Assembly: GCF_900215205.1 (NCBI RefSeq)
Contig: NZ_OBDY01000017.1
Location: 1-64,000 of the forward strand
From: Paractinoplanes atraurantiacus
GTDB taxonomy: Bacteria; Actinomycetota; Actinomycetes; Mycobacteriales; Micromonosporaceae
Length of the DNA: 64,000 nt
Reading direction: 5' to 3'
Of the stretch, positions 15,367-24,328 are shown in pieces (within the stretch, counting starts at the first letter, position 1; each line of letters opens with the position of its first letter). The position numbers and the translations under genes are program-made. A model generated the notes under the pieces. The model ran no database searches. It was not told the DNA's origin and was given only the letters and a program-made list of their open reading frames with translations.

Positions 15367-17402
15367 GCGATCTCGTCTCGGCCGACGCGGGCGACGAGGA
15401 CCTCGACGCCGAAGCCAGCGTCCGGCCGCGCCGGCTGGCCGAGTTCATCGCCCAGCACCGCGTCCGCGACCAGCTCGACCTGCTGCTCAAGGGCGCGATG
15501 GGCCGCGGCGCCCCGCCCGACCACATTCTCCTGTCGGGCCCGCCCGGCCTCGGCAAGCCGGTACAGGTGGATGCGCTCGTCCTGATGGTCGATGGGTCCC
15601 GTCGGCGGTTGGGTGACGTCGTCGTCGGTGATCAGGTGATCACCCGGACTGGTGAGCCGGCAGAGGTGCTCGCCGTTCACGAACAGGGTGAACTCGACTC
15701 GGTGCGCATTCGCACGGCCTCGGGCCGTGAGGTCGTCGCCGCGCCCGACCACCCGTTCTGGACGACCGAGGGCTGGGTCAAGGCCGGCGACCTGACGCCG
15801 GCGGACGTGGTCGCGAATGTGCTGGAACCGGAGACGGTCGCCGACGGGACTGAGCAGACGGACGAGTTCCGTCTGGCCGGTTACATGATCGGGGACGGGT
15901 GTACGAGCAACCAGGTCACCTTCACCGGCTCGGACCCGGCGGTGATGGACGACTTCCGTGCCGTTTGCGATCGGCTCGGTCACGCGCACAACACCCGCCC
16001 GAACTCCGCACGGAGCGAGTTGATCCGCGTCTCCGGGCTGATGCCGTGGTTGCGGCAGCACGGTCTGATCGACAAGACGGCTTGGACGAAGAGGGTTCCC
16101 GAGTTCGTCTTCCTGGGCGACACCTGGCAGATCAGCGCTTTCCTCGCCGCCTATTTCGCGTGCGACGGCACAGTGAGCCGGCGGGGGCGGGATCGCTACG
16201 ACCTGGTCATCGAGTACTACAGCGTCTCCCGCGGCCTGCTCGAGGACACGCAGCACCTGCTGCTCCGCCTTGGCATCCAGTCGCGCCTGAAGCTGAAGAG
16301 GGGCCGCTACCAGGGGCGGCCGCACGAGTCGTGGCGGTTGTCGATCACCAGCCAGGACGATGCCGCCCGGTTCGCCGAGCGCGTCACCCCCATCGGGTCG
16401 CGCGGCGAGAGACTCCGTGAGTGGGCGCCGCGCCGTGACCGGTTCGATGAGCGTCTGGCGCCCGACCGGGTCACCTCGGTCGAGCCGGCGGGCCTGGCCG
16501 AATGCCGGTGCCTCACCGTCGCCGGCGATCACACTTTCACGGTCAACGACCTGGTCGTCCACAACACGACGCTGGCCAACATCGTCGCGGCCGAGTTGGG
16601 CACGAGCATCCGCACGACCAGCGGGCCGGTGATCGAGCGCAGCGGCGACCTGGCCGCGATCCTCACCAGCCTCGCGCCCGGTGACGTGCTGTTCATCGAC
16701 GAGATCCACCGCATCGCCAAGCCGGCCGAGGAGCTGCTCTACAGCGCGATGGAGGACTTCCGGGTCGACGTCGTGGTCGGCAAGGGGCCGGGCGCCACCG
16801 CGATCCCGCTCGACGTCGAGCCGTTCACCCTGGTCGGCGCGACCACCCGGGCCGGCCTGCTGTCCGGCCCGATGCGCGACCGGTTCGGTTTCGTGGCCCA
16901 CCTCGACTTCTACTCACCGGCCGATCTGGACGCCCTGCTGCACCGCTCGGCCCGCATCCTCGGCGTGCCGATCACCGACGAGGGCGCGGCCGAGATCGCC
17001 GGGCGCTCGCGGGGGACGCCGCGTATCGCAAACCGTCTCCTTCGGCGCGTACGGGACTTCGCCGAGGTGCGTGCCGACGGTGTGGTGACCGAATCCACAG
17101 CCCGTGCGGCCCTCAAGGTGTACGACGTGGATGAGCTGGGCCTGGACCGTCTCGACCGGGCCGTGCTGCGCGCGCTCATCGAGTCTTTCCGCGGCGGGCC
17201 GGTCGGTTTGTCCACCTTGGCGGTAGCGGTCGGCGAGCAGTCTGACACCGTTGAGGAGGTGTGCGAGCCTTTCCTGGTGCGGGCCGGGCTCCTGGCCCGC
17301 ACGCCGAGGGGCCGGGTGGCCACCGAGGCGGGTTGGGTGCACCTGGGAAAGACGCCGCCGTCGGGCGTGATCCAAGGGGATTTGTTCGCACGGGACGCGT
17401 GA
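15363..17402 (+). CDS. ruvB: Branch-migration ATPase RuvB interrupted by an intein
   Basis: 679 residues encoded; removing the 336-residue intein leaves 343, a normal RuvB. The AAA+ motor drives branch migration on RuvA-bound junctions. The Walker A loop GPPGLGK ends at Lys65 and resumes as TTLANIVAAELG at residue 402, so the ATP-binding loop is cut exactly between Lys and Thr. Walker B (VLFIDEIHRI), sensor 1 (LVGATTRAG) and the C-terminal winged helix (GPVGLSTLAVAVGE) are intact. Unspliced protein should be inactive. Confidence 0.95.
   Translation: MSDLVSADAGDEDLDAEASVRPRRLAEFIAQHRVRDQLDLLLKGAMGRGAPPDHILLSGPPGLGKPVQVDALVLMVDGSRRRLGDVVVGDQVITRTGEPAEVLAVHEQGELDSVRIRTASGREVVAAPDHPFWTTEGWVKAGDLTPADVVANVLEPETVADGTEQTDEFRLAGYMIGDGCTSNQVTFTGSDPAVMDDFRAVCDRLGHAHNTRPNSARSELIRVSGLMPWLRQHGLIDKTAWTKRVPEFVFLGDTWQISAFLAAYFACDGTVSRRGRDRYDLVIEYYSVSRGLLEDTQHLLLRLGIQSRLKLKRGRYQGRPHESWRLSITSQDDAARFAERVTPIGSRGERLREWAPRRDRFDERLAPDRVTSVEPAGLAECRCLTVAGDHTFTVNDLVVHNTTLANIVAAELGTSIRTTSGPVIERSGDLAAILTSLAPGDVLFIDEIHRIAKPAEELLYSAMEDFRVDVVVGKGPGATAIPLDVEPFTLVGATTRAGLLSGPMRDRFGFVAHLDFYSPADLDALLHRSARILGVPITDEGAAEIAGRSRGTPRIANRLLRRVRDFAEVRADGVVTESTARAALKVYDVDELGLDRLDRAVLRALIESFRGGPVGLSTLAVAVGEQSDTVEEVCEPFLVRAGLLARTPRGRVATEAGWVHLGKTPPSGVIQGDLFARDA
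15558..16565 (+). other. Intein with LAGLIDADG homing endonuclease in RuvB
   Basis: 336 residues (66-401 of the precursor). Block A is PVQVDALVLMVDG, so position 1 is Pro, not Cys or Ser. Block B carries APDHPFW with the conserved His. Two LAGLIDADG helices are visible, LAGYMIGDG (near residue 171) and FLAAYFACDG (near 260). Block F reads ECRCLTVAGDHTF, with Cys383 at the position used as nucleophile in class 3 inteins. Block G ends VVHN, and the +1 residue is Thr. Splicing is inferred from boundaries that exactly restore RuvB. Confidence 0.92.
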
Positions 17403-17551
17403 AATCCCCTCGTAATGCGAACGTGATGTGTGCCGCATTCGGACTTCCCAGGTTGACCGATTAGACTCGCCGCCGTTCCAACCCGGGATGTGTTTATCGC
17501 CCCGGTCACGCGCGCGGGCGCGTCGCCGGCGGCCTACGGAAGGCTTTTTTG

Positions 17552-17938
17552 GTGATTCAGGCAGCCGAGGCATCGGGTGGTGGCAGCTTCACGCCGCTGC
17601 TTCTCATCGTCCTCCTCTTCGCCGTCATGTACTTCCTGATGATCCGGCCGCAGCAGAAGCGCCGCCGTGAGGCTCAGCAGATGCAGAACGCGCTGGGGCC
17701 GGGCGACCGGATCGTGACGATCGGTGGCCTGCACGGCACCGTGGTCGCCGTCGACGACGACGTCGTCAACCTGGAGATCGCCGACGGGGTCGAGGTGCAG
17801 TTCGCGCGGCCGGCCATCGCCCGCGTCGTCTCGCAGGCCGGCGCGGTCGACGAGACCGTCGCGGCCGAGGAGATCGCCGAGCCCGCCGTCGAGGAGCCGG
17901 TCGTCGACCCGGTCGTCGACACGCGTAAAAAGGACTGA
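17552..17938 (+). CDS. yajC: YajC, Sec translocon accessory subunit
   Basis: 128 residues: one N-terminal membrane helix (FTPLLLIVLLFAVMYFLMIR), the family signature RPQQKRRREAQQMQNAL, then a beta-rich domain (GDRIVTIGGLHGTVVAVDDD) and an acidic tail. YajC forms the SecD-SecF-YajC complex that assists the SecYEG channel. GTG 17552 is preferred over TTG 17549 because it lies 8 bases from the GGAAGG site. secD follows about 100 bases later. Confidence 0.93.
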   Translation: MIQAAEASGGGSFTPLLLIVLLFAVMYFLMIRPQQKRRREAQQMQNALGPGDRIVTIGGLHGTVVAVDDDVVNLEIADGVEVQFARPAIARVVSQAGAVDETVAAEEIAEPAVEEPVVDPVVDTRKKD

Positions 17939-18042
17939 CAGTTAGACCCCGGCGGGCCGGTCCAGACGGGCCGGTCCGTCAGGCCGCGCGCGGCCACCAG
18001 AATCGGACATCAGGCACGTAAGACACAGGGAGACCGAAAGCC

Positions 18043-19935
18043 GTGGCACGACCACCACAGGGGCAGATGCATCCCGGACGGCAGCTCGCCGTGCTCGGCT
18101 TCATCTTCGTCGTTCTGTATCTGCTGGTCTTCTTCGCGGGCGGGGCGAGTGGCAGCTTCACCGACCGGTTGCACCCGAAACTGGGTCTCGACCTGGTCGG
18201 TGGCACGCAGGCCACCTACATCGCCTCCGTCCAGGGCGGCCAGGTGCCGTCCAAGGAGAGCATGGAGCAGGCCCGCGACATCATCGACCAGCGGGTCAAC
18301 GCGCTCGGCGTCTCCGAGGCCGAGGTGGTCATCCAGGGTGACCGCAACATCGTGGTCTCCCTCGCCGGTAAGGCCGACGACCAGCTCAAGGACCTGTCGC
18401 AGGCCGCGCAGATGCGCTTCCGCCTGGTGATCGGCGCGACCGGCGACGTCTCGACGGTGGCGCTCAACCCGCCGACCGCGACGCCCTCGGCGGCCGCGTC
18501 CGGCAGCGCCAAGCCGTCGACGTCCGCCAAGCCTTCGACCGGCGCGAGCGCCCCGGCCGTGTCGAGCAGCGCCTCGACCGGTGGCCAGGGCGGCGGCGAG
18601 GTCGTGAAGGCCCCGACGCCGACCCCGACGCCGTCCGCTTCGGCGAGCGCGAGCGCCCCCGCGGCGCCTCCGGCCTCGGCCGACGAGAAGGCCCTGCTGG
18701 CCGAGGTCCAGAAGAAGGTCGGCACGGCCGCCTGGGCCGCCGCGAGCAAGCTGACCGCGCCGGTCGACCTGAGCACCGACCCGACCGCCGGCAAGCCGTA
18801 CGCCCCGTTCGCGAAGCTCAGCGGCGACGAGGTCAACGTCCTCACCCCGCAGATGCAGATGTACGTGCCGACCATCGGCTGCACCCAGCTCGACGCCCGC
18901 CCCAACGGCGCCATCGACGCCGTGGGCAAGCAGGTCGTCGCCTGCTACAACGGCGGCAAGATCCTGATGGACCAGGCCAAGGTCGTCGGTGACGACATCT
19001 CCAAGGCCAGCCCGCAGCTCGACCAGCAGAACGGCCAGTGGGTCGTCTCGCTGGACTTCAAGAGCGAGGGCTCGACCAAGTGGGCCGCGCTGACCCGGCA
19101 GGCCTTCGAGGCCACCTCGGACGCGCCCTGCTACACCGCCGCCACGGCGATGTACGGCTCGATCGAGCACTGCGCCGTCGCGGTCGTCCTCGACAAGTCG
19201 GTCATCTCGGCCCCGCAGATCCAGGGCGTGCTCACCGGCACCTCGCAGATCACCGGCCAGTTCAACGCGAGCAGCTCCAAGGAGCTCGCCGACCAGCTGA
19301 ACTTCGGCGCGCTGCCGGTCACCTTCAGCTCGGGCCCGGCCCAGACGGTCTCGGCCACCCTGGGCACCCAGCAGCTGCAGGCCGGTCTGATCGCGGCCGC
19401 GATCGGCATGGGCCTGGTCGCCATCTACGCGTTCTTCTACTACCGTCTGCTCGGCTCGGTCATCTTCCTGAGCCTGCTGCTGTCGGGTCTGCTCACCTTC
19501 GGCGCCCTGGTCTTCCTGGGCCGCACGGTCGGCTTCACCCTGACCCTGGCCGGCATCGCCGGTTTCATCGTGTCACTGGGTGTCGCCGCCGACTCGTTCG
19601 TCATCTACTTCGAACGATTGAAGGACGAGATCCACGAGGGCCGCAGCCCGCGCAGTGCGGTGCCACGGGCCTGGGCCCGCGCCCGGCGCACGATCATCTC
19701 GGCCAACACGATCACGATCCTCGCCGCCGTGGTGCTGTACATCGTCTCGGTCGGCGCGGTGCAGGGCTTCGCCTTCGCACTGGGCGTCGCGACGGTGCTC
19801 GACCTGGTCGTGGTGTTCCTCTTCCGTCACCCGATCATGACGATGTTCGCCAGCACCAAGGCGTTCCTCTCGCCGCGCGTGAGTGGTCTCGGCCGCGTGC
19901 TGCGCCGCGCTCCGACCGACGTCAAGGAGGCCTGA
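18043..19935 (+). CDS. secD: Protein translocase subunit SecD
   Basis: 630 residues. One N-terminal membrane helix, a large extracytoplasmic part, and five C-terminal helices with the RND-type signature (LGVAADSFVIYFERLKDEI). SecDF uses the proton gradient to pull exported proteins out of the channel. About residues 143-216 are an Ala/Ser/Pro/Thr-rich low-complexity insert splitting the periplasmic-type domain, longer than in enterobacteria. GTG start. secF begins 2 bases after the stop. Confidence 0.95.
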   Translation: MARPPQGQMHPGRQLAVLGFIFVVLYLLVFFAGGASGSFTDRLHPKLGLDLVGGTQATYIASVQGGQVPSKESMEQARDIIDQRVNALGVSEAEVVIQGDRNIVVSLAGKADDQLKDLSQAAQMRFRLVIGATGDVSTVALNPPTATPSAAASGSAKPSTSAKPSTGASAPAVSSSASTGGQGGGEVVKAPTPTPTPSASASASAPAAPPASADEKALLAEVQKKVGTAAWAAASKLTAPVDLSTDPTAGKPYAPFAKLSGDEVNVLTPQMQMYVPTIGCTQLDARPNGAIDAVGKQVVACYNGGKILMDQAKVVGDDISKASPQLDQQNGQWVVSLDFKSEGSTKWAALTRQAFEATSDAPCYTAATAMYGSIEHCAVAVVLDKSVISAPQIQGVLTGTSQITGQFNASSSKELADQLNFGALPVTFSSGPAQTVSATLGTQQLQAGLIAAAIGMGLVAIYAFFYYRLLGSVIFLSLLLSGLLTFGALVFLGRTVGFTLTLAGIAGFIVSLGVAADSFVIYFERLKDEIHEGRSPRSAVPRAWARARRTIISANTITILAAVVLYIVSVGAVQGFAFALGVATVLDLVVVFLFRHPIMTMFASTKAFLSPRVSGLGRVLRRAPTDVKEA

Positions 19936-19936
19936 C

Positions 19937-21133
19937 ATGGCCAGCCAAGGTCTTGCCGCCCGGCTCTACGCGGGCGAGGCCAATGTCAACATCATCGGCC
20001 GCCGGAAGCTCTGGTTCGCCATCGCGGCCGTGCTCGTGGTGATCTCCATCGCCAGCATCGCGATCCGCGGCTTCCACCTGGGCATCGAGTTCGCCGGTGG
20101 CACGTCGTTCAGCGTGCCGGCCACGACCGGCAGCACGACCTACACCCAGGACGAGGTGTCCGACGCGGTCGAGCGGGCGATCAAGTCGGTCGACCCGAAC
20201 GCCGAGGTCGTCTCCTCGCAGACGCTCGGCAGCACCGGCGGCGGCGGCGACACCTACACGGTCCGTGCCTCCACGCTGACGGCGGCGCAGGCCGAGCAGG
20301 CCAAGACCGCGCTGGTCACCGACCTCAAGCTCGACGCCACCAAGGTCAGTGACGACCAGGTCTCCGCGGCCTGGGGTGGGCAGGTGACCAGGCAGGCCCT
20401 GCTCGGTCTGATCATCTTCCTGATCGTCGTCATGATCTATCTGATCATCCGGTTCGAGTGGCGCATGGCGGCGGCGGCCGTCTCCTCGCTCCTGCTCGAC
20501 CTGATCTTCACGGCCGGCGTGTACTCGCTGGTCGGCTTCGAGGTGACGCCCTCGACGGTGGTCGGCTTCCTGACGATTCTGGGTTATTCGCTGTACGACG
20601 TGGTGGTCGTCTTCGACAAGGTGCAGGAGAACACGCGCGGTATCACCGCGAGCAGCATCCGCACCTACAACGAGGCGACCAACCTGGCCGTCAACCAGAC
20701 CCTGATGCGTTCGATCAACACCGGCCTGGTGGCGCTGCTGCCCGTCGGCGGCCTGCTGTTCATCGGCGCCGGCCTGCTCGGCGCGGGCACGCTGAAGGAC
20801 CTCGGCCTGGTGCTGTTCGTGGGCATGGGCTTCGGCGTCCTCGCCTCGATCATGTTCGCGGCCCCGCTGCTGACCGTGTTCAAGGACCGCGAGCCGAAGA
20901 TCAAGGCGCACACCGCCCGGGTCCTGGCCCGGCGCGCCTCGGCCAAGTCCGGTGACGTGGCCCGCGGCGAGCGCACCGGTGGCCGCTCGTCGAACATGGC
21001 CGAGTCGGACGAGGCTCCGGCCCTGGCCTCCTCGGCCCCACGGCCGGGCGCCCGGCCCACGGCCAAGCGGACCAGCGGCGGCAGCAACACCAACCGCGGA
21101 CCGGGCAACCGGCCGGGTGGCAAGCGCCGCTGA
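19937..21133 (+). CDS. secF: Protein translocase subunit SecF
   Basis: 398 residues, six predicted membrane helices. N-terminal GRRKLWFAIAAVLVVISIAS and GIEFAGGTSF, and the RND motif GYSLYDVVVVFDKVQEN are diagnostic. The C-terminal 80 residues are a basic, Gly/Ser/Arg-rich cytoplasmic tail. ATG 19937 follows an AAGGAGG site in the end of secD; the longer frame has no site. A strong terminator follows. Confidence 0.95.
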   Translation: MASQGLAARLYAGEANVNIIGRRKLWFAIAAVLVVISIASIAIRGFHLGIEFAGGTSFSVPATTGSTTYTQDEVSDAVERAIKSVDPNAEVVSSQTLGSTGGGGDTYTVRASTLTAAQAEQAKTALVTDLKLDATKVSDDQVSAAWGGQVTRQALLGLIIFLIVVMIYLIIRFEWRMAAAAVSSLLLDLIFTAGVYSLVGFEVTPSTVVGFLTILGYSLYDVVVVFDKVQENTRGITASSIRTYNEATNLAVNQTLMRSINTGLVALLPVGGLLFIGAGLLGAGTLKDLGLVLFVGMGFGVLASIMFAAPLLTVFKDREPKIKAHTARVLARRASAKSGDVARGERTGGRSSNMAESDEAPALASSAPRPGARPTAKRTSGGSNTNRGPGNRPGGKRR

Positions 21134-21146
21134 GATCAGAAACGCG

Positions 21147-21178
21147 AAAAGGGGCGGCCCGGTCGGGCCGCCCCTTTC
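21147..21178 (+). terminator. Terminator after secF
   Basis: GGGGCGGCCC...GGGCCGCCCC hairpin with a 4-base loop, A-run before and TTT after. Confidence 0.85.
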
Positions 21179-21198
21179 GTTATGGAAAGCTTGCGCCC

Positions 21199-21738
21199 GT
21201 GACAGACCAGCACACCGACCTGGCCGCGATCGTCGAGAGCGGCACCGTGGACGTGCCCGACTTCCCCAAGCCGGGCGTCGTCTTCAAGGACCTCATGCCG
21301 CTGTTCGCGGACGGGCCGGCGTTCCGCCAGGTGATCGACGGGATCATCGCGCACCACGGCGAGGGCAGTTTCGACGTCGTGGCCGGCGTCGAGGCCCGCG
21401 GGTTCGTCGTGGCCGCCGCCATCGCCTACGCCACCGGCACCGGCGTGGTGCCGGTGCGCAAGGCGGGGAAGCTGCCACGCAAGGCTCTGTCGGCCTCGTA
21501 CGAGCTCGAATACGGCGAAGCCGCCCTCGAGGTGCACGAGGATGCTTTCATCGCCGGACAGCGCGTCCTGGTGGTCGACGACGTGCTCGCCACCGGCGGC
21601 ACGGCGGCCGCGGCGCTGGAGCTGGTCGAGCGGGCCGGCGGCACGGTCGCCGGCTTCACGGTGCTGATGGAGCTGGCGTTCCTGAAGGGCCGGGAGCGGC
21701 TCAGCCCCCGTACGGTGCACGCGCTCTTGACCGTCTGA
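21199..21738 (+). CDS. apt: Adenine phosphoribosyltransferase
   Basis: 179 residues. Converts adenine and PRPP to AMP in purine salvage. The PRPP-binding loop VLVVDDVLATGGT and the N-terminal DFPKPGVVFKD and GVEARGFVVAAA segments are typical of Apt. GTG start with a GGAAAG site. Placed between secF and relA, the standard actinobacterial order. Confidence 0.95.
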   Translation: MTDQHTDLAAIVESGTVDVPDFPKPGVVFKDLMPLFADGPAFRQVIDGIIAHHGEGSFDVVAGVEARGFVVAAAIAYATGTGVVPVRKAGKLPRKALSASYELEYGEAALEVHEDAFIAGQRVLVVDDVLATGGTAAAALELVERAGGTVAGFTVLMELAFLKGRERLSPRTVHALLTV

Positions 21739-21844
21739 TTCTTTTCTCGGCGTTCAGCCGGGTTATCGGGGAAGAGCGTGCGGGTAGGATGGCGTTCCTA
21801 ACCAGGTGAACCAACCCACAATCGACGAGGGTGTGAGGAGGCCG

Positions 21845-24286
21845 GTGTCCAGCGACGTCGCCCCTCCGGCGGAGGGCACGGTGCAGCCGACCGAGAACAC
21901 ACGGACCGGTGCGGACGCTACGGCGCCCGCGGCTGAGACGCGGCCTGAGGGTCCCCGGCCGGCCGTTCCCGCGGCCGACGCCGACGACACGCAGCCGCTG
22001 CCTACCGGTGAGGAAAGGTTCGGCCTGGCCAGCGCGCCCACGGGGCGCCGCGTCCGGGCCCGCCTGGCGCGCTTCAACGCGCCGTGGCAGAGCACCCAGG
22101 TCAGCGAGGTGCTCGAGCCGCTGATCGCGACCCACCGGGCCAGCCATCCCAAGGCCGACGGGCGCATGCTCCAGCGCGCCTTCGACGTGGCCGCCCGCTG
22201 GCACTCGGGTCAGTACCGCAAGTCCGGCGACCCCTACATCACCCATCCGCTCGCCGTGGCCACGATCCTGGCCAACCTCGGCATGGACACGACCACACTG
22301 GTCGCGGCCCTGCTGCACGACACGATCGAGGACACCGACTACTCGCTCGAGCAGATGAAGTCCGACTTCGGCGCCGAGGTGGCGCTGCTGGTCGACGGCG
22401 TCACCAAGCTCGACCGGGTGAAACTGGGCGACGCGGCCAAGGCCGAGACGATCCGCAAGATGGTCGTGGCCATGGCCAAAGACCCGCGGGTGCTGGTCAT
22501 CAAGCTGGCCGACCGGCTGCACAACATGCGCACCCTGACCTTCCTGCCCCGCCCCAAGCAGGAGCAGAAGGCCAAGGAGACGCTCGAGATCCTGGCCCCG
22601 CTGGCCCACCGCCTCGGTATGAACACGATCAAGTGGGAGCTCGAGGACCTCGCCTTCGGCACGCTGTTCCCCAAGCGGTTCGAGGAGATCAACCGTCTCA
22701 TCGGCGAGCACCAGCCGCAGCGTGAGGCGCTGCTGCGCCAGGTGACCAACAGGGTCTCGCTCGACCTGAAATCCGCGAAGATCAAGGCGGAGACGACCGG
22801 CCGCCCCAAGCACCTCTACTCGATCTATCAGAAGATGATCGTGCGGGGCCGCGACTTCAACGACATCTACGACCTGGTCGGCGTGCGCATCCTGGTCGAC
22901 ACGGTCCGCGACTGCTACGCCGCGCTGGGCGTCATCCACGCGAACTGGCAGCCGGTGCCGGGCCGGTTCAAGGACTACATCGCGATGCCGAAATTCAACA
23001 TGTACCAGTCGTTGCACACGACGGTCATCGGCCCGACCGGCAAGCCGGTCGAGATGCAGATCCGCACCTTCGCGATGCACCGCACGGCCGAGTTCGGCAT
23101 CGCCGCCCACTGGAAGTACAAGGAGCAGAAGGGCGCGACGATCGTCGGCCCGCCGGCCCACATCGACGAGATGACCTGGCTGCGGCAGCTGCTCGACTGG
23201 CAGCGCGAGGCCAGCGACCCGAGCGAGTTCCTCGACGCGCTGCGGTTCGACCTGTCGAGCCAGGAGGTGTACGTCTTCACCCCCAAGGGCGACGTCATCC
23301 CGCTGCCGACGGGCTCGACCCCGGTCGACTTCGCCTACGCGGTGCACACCGAGGTCGGGCACAAGTGCATCGGGGCCCGGGTCAACGGCAAGCTCGTCCC
23401 GCTCGAGTCCACACTGTCCAACGGCGACGTCATCGAGATCTTCACGTCGAAATCGTCGAACGCCGGCCCGACGCAGGACTGGCTGGGCTTCGTCAAGAGC
23501 CCCCGGGCCCGCACGAAGATCCGGCAGTACTTCAACAAGGAGCGCCGCGAGGAAGCGATCGAGGTCGGCAAGGAGGCGATCGTCAAGGCGATGCGCAAGC
23601 AGGGCCTGCCCCTGCAGCGCATGCTGACGAACGAGAACCTGACGACCATCGCCCGCGACCTGCACCTGCCCGACGTGGCCTCGCTGTACGCGGCGATCGG
23701 GGAGAACACGGTCTCCGCGCAGTCCGTCGTGCAGAAACTCGTCGCCGGCTTCGGCGGCGAGGAGGGCGCGGTCGAGGACATCGCCGAGACCGCCGTCGCG
23801 ACCCGCCCGCCGCGCAACCGCAGCACGGCTCAGGACCCGGGCGTGGTGGTCAAGGGCGTCAGCGACGTGTGGGTCAAGCTGGCCCGCTGCTGCACCCCGG
23901 TGCCGGGCGACGCAGTCTTCGGCTTCGTCACCCGCTCCGGCGGCGTCAGCGTCCACCGGGAAGACTGCGCCAACGCGGAGGACCTGCGCGAGCAGGAGGA
24001 GCGCGTGGTCGAGGTGACCTGGAAACCGACCAGCGCGTCGACGTTCCTGGTCGCCATCCAGGTCGAGGCGCTCGACCGGCACAAGCTGCTGGCCGACGTG
24101 ACCCGGGTGCTGTCCGAGGAGCGGGTGAACATCCTGTCGGCGACGGTCACCACGACCCGCGACCGGGTGGCGGTCAGCCGCTTCACGTTCGAGATGGCCG
24201 ACCCGAAACACCTCGGGCATCTGGTCGCCGCCGTCCGCAAGGTCGACGGGGTCTTCGACGCTTACCGCGTCACGTCAGGCGCATAG
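21845..24286 (+). CDS. relA: Bifunctional (p)ppGpp synthetase/hydrolase RelA/SpoT
   Basis: About 813 residues. In order: a disordered N-terminus, HD hydrolase domain (LLHDTIEDTDYS), synthetase domain (GRPKHLYSIYQKM, YDLVGVRILV), TGS domain (VYVFTPKGDVIPLP), and a C-terminal ACT domain (DVTRVLSEERVNILSATV). It makes and degrades the stringent-response alarmone. Start is uncertain: GTG 21845 follows GAGGAGG but with a tight 3-base spacer; GTG 21806 is an alternative. A bidirectional terminator follows. Confidence 0.93.
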   Translation: MSSDVAPPAEGTVQPTENTRTGADATAPAAETRPEGPRPAVPAADADDTQPLPTGEERFGLASAPTGRRVRARLARFNAPWQSTQVSEVLEPLIATHRASHPKADGRMLQRAFDVAARWHSGQYRKSGDPYITHPLAVATILANLGMDTTTLVAALLHDTIEDTDYSLEQMKSDFGAEVALLVDGVTKLDRVKLGDAAKAETIRKMVVAMAKDPRVLVIKLADRLHNMRTLTFLPRPKQEQKAKETLEILAPLAHRLGMNTIKWELEDLAFGTLFPKRFEEINRLIGEHQPQREALLRQVTNRVSLDLKSAKIKAETTGRPKHLYSIYQKMIVRGRDFNDIYDLVGVRILVDTVRDCYAALGVIHANWQPVPGRFKDYIAMPKFNMYQSLHTTVIGPTGKPVEMQIRTFAMHRTAEFGIAAHWKYKEQKGATIVGPPAHIDEMTWLRQLLDWQREASDPSEFLDALRFDLSSQEVYVFTPKGDVIPLPTGSTPVDFAYAVHTEVGHKCIGARVNGKLVPLESTLSNGDVIEIFTSKSSNAGPTQDWLGFVKSPRARTKIRQYFNKERREEAIEVGKEAIVKAMRKQGLPLQRMLTNENLTTIARDLHLPDVASLYAAIGENTVSAQSVVQKLVAGFGGEEGAVEDIAETAVATRPPRNRSTAQDPGVVVKGVSDVWVKLARCCTPVPGDAVFGFVTRSGGVSVHREDCANAEDLREQEERVVEVTWKPTSASTFLVAIQVEALDRHKLLADVTRVLSEERVNILSATVTTTRDRVAVSRFTFEMADPKHLGHLVAAVRKVDGVFDAYRVTSGA

Positions 24287-24316
24287 AAAAAGGGCCCCCG
24301 AGGGGGCCCTTTTTCT
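24286..24316. terminator. Bidirectional terminator between relA and the cyclophilin gene
   Basis: AAAAAGGGCCCCC...GGGGGCCCTTTTT, with A-run and T-run on both sides, fitting two convergent genes. Confidence 0.9.
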
Positions 24317-24328
24317 TGGTCAGGAAGA

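Noticed and set aside
17403..17551. A promoter with TTGACC ahead of yajC
   Set aside because: No -10 element at a fitting distance was found.
21701..24220. An 839-residue open frame antisense to relA
   Set aside because: Composition is typical of an antisense shadow, and relA is unmistakable.
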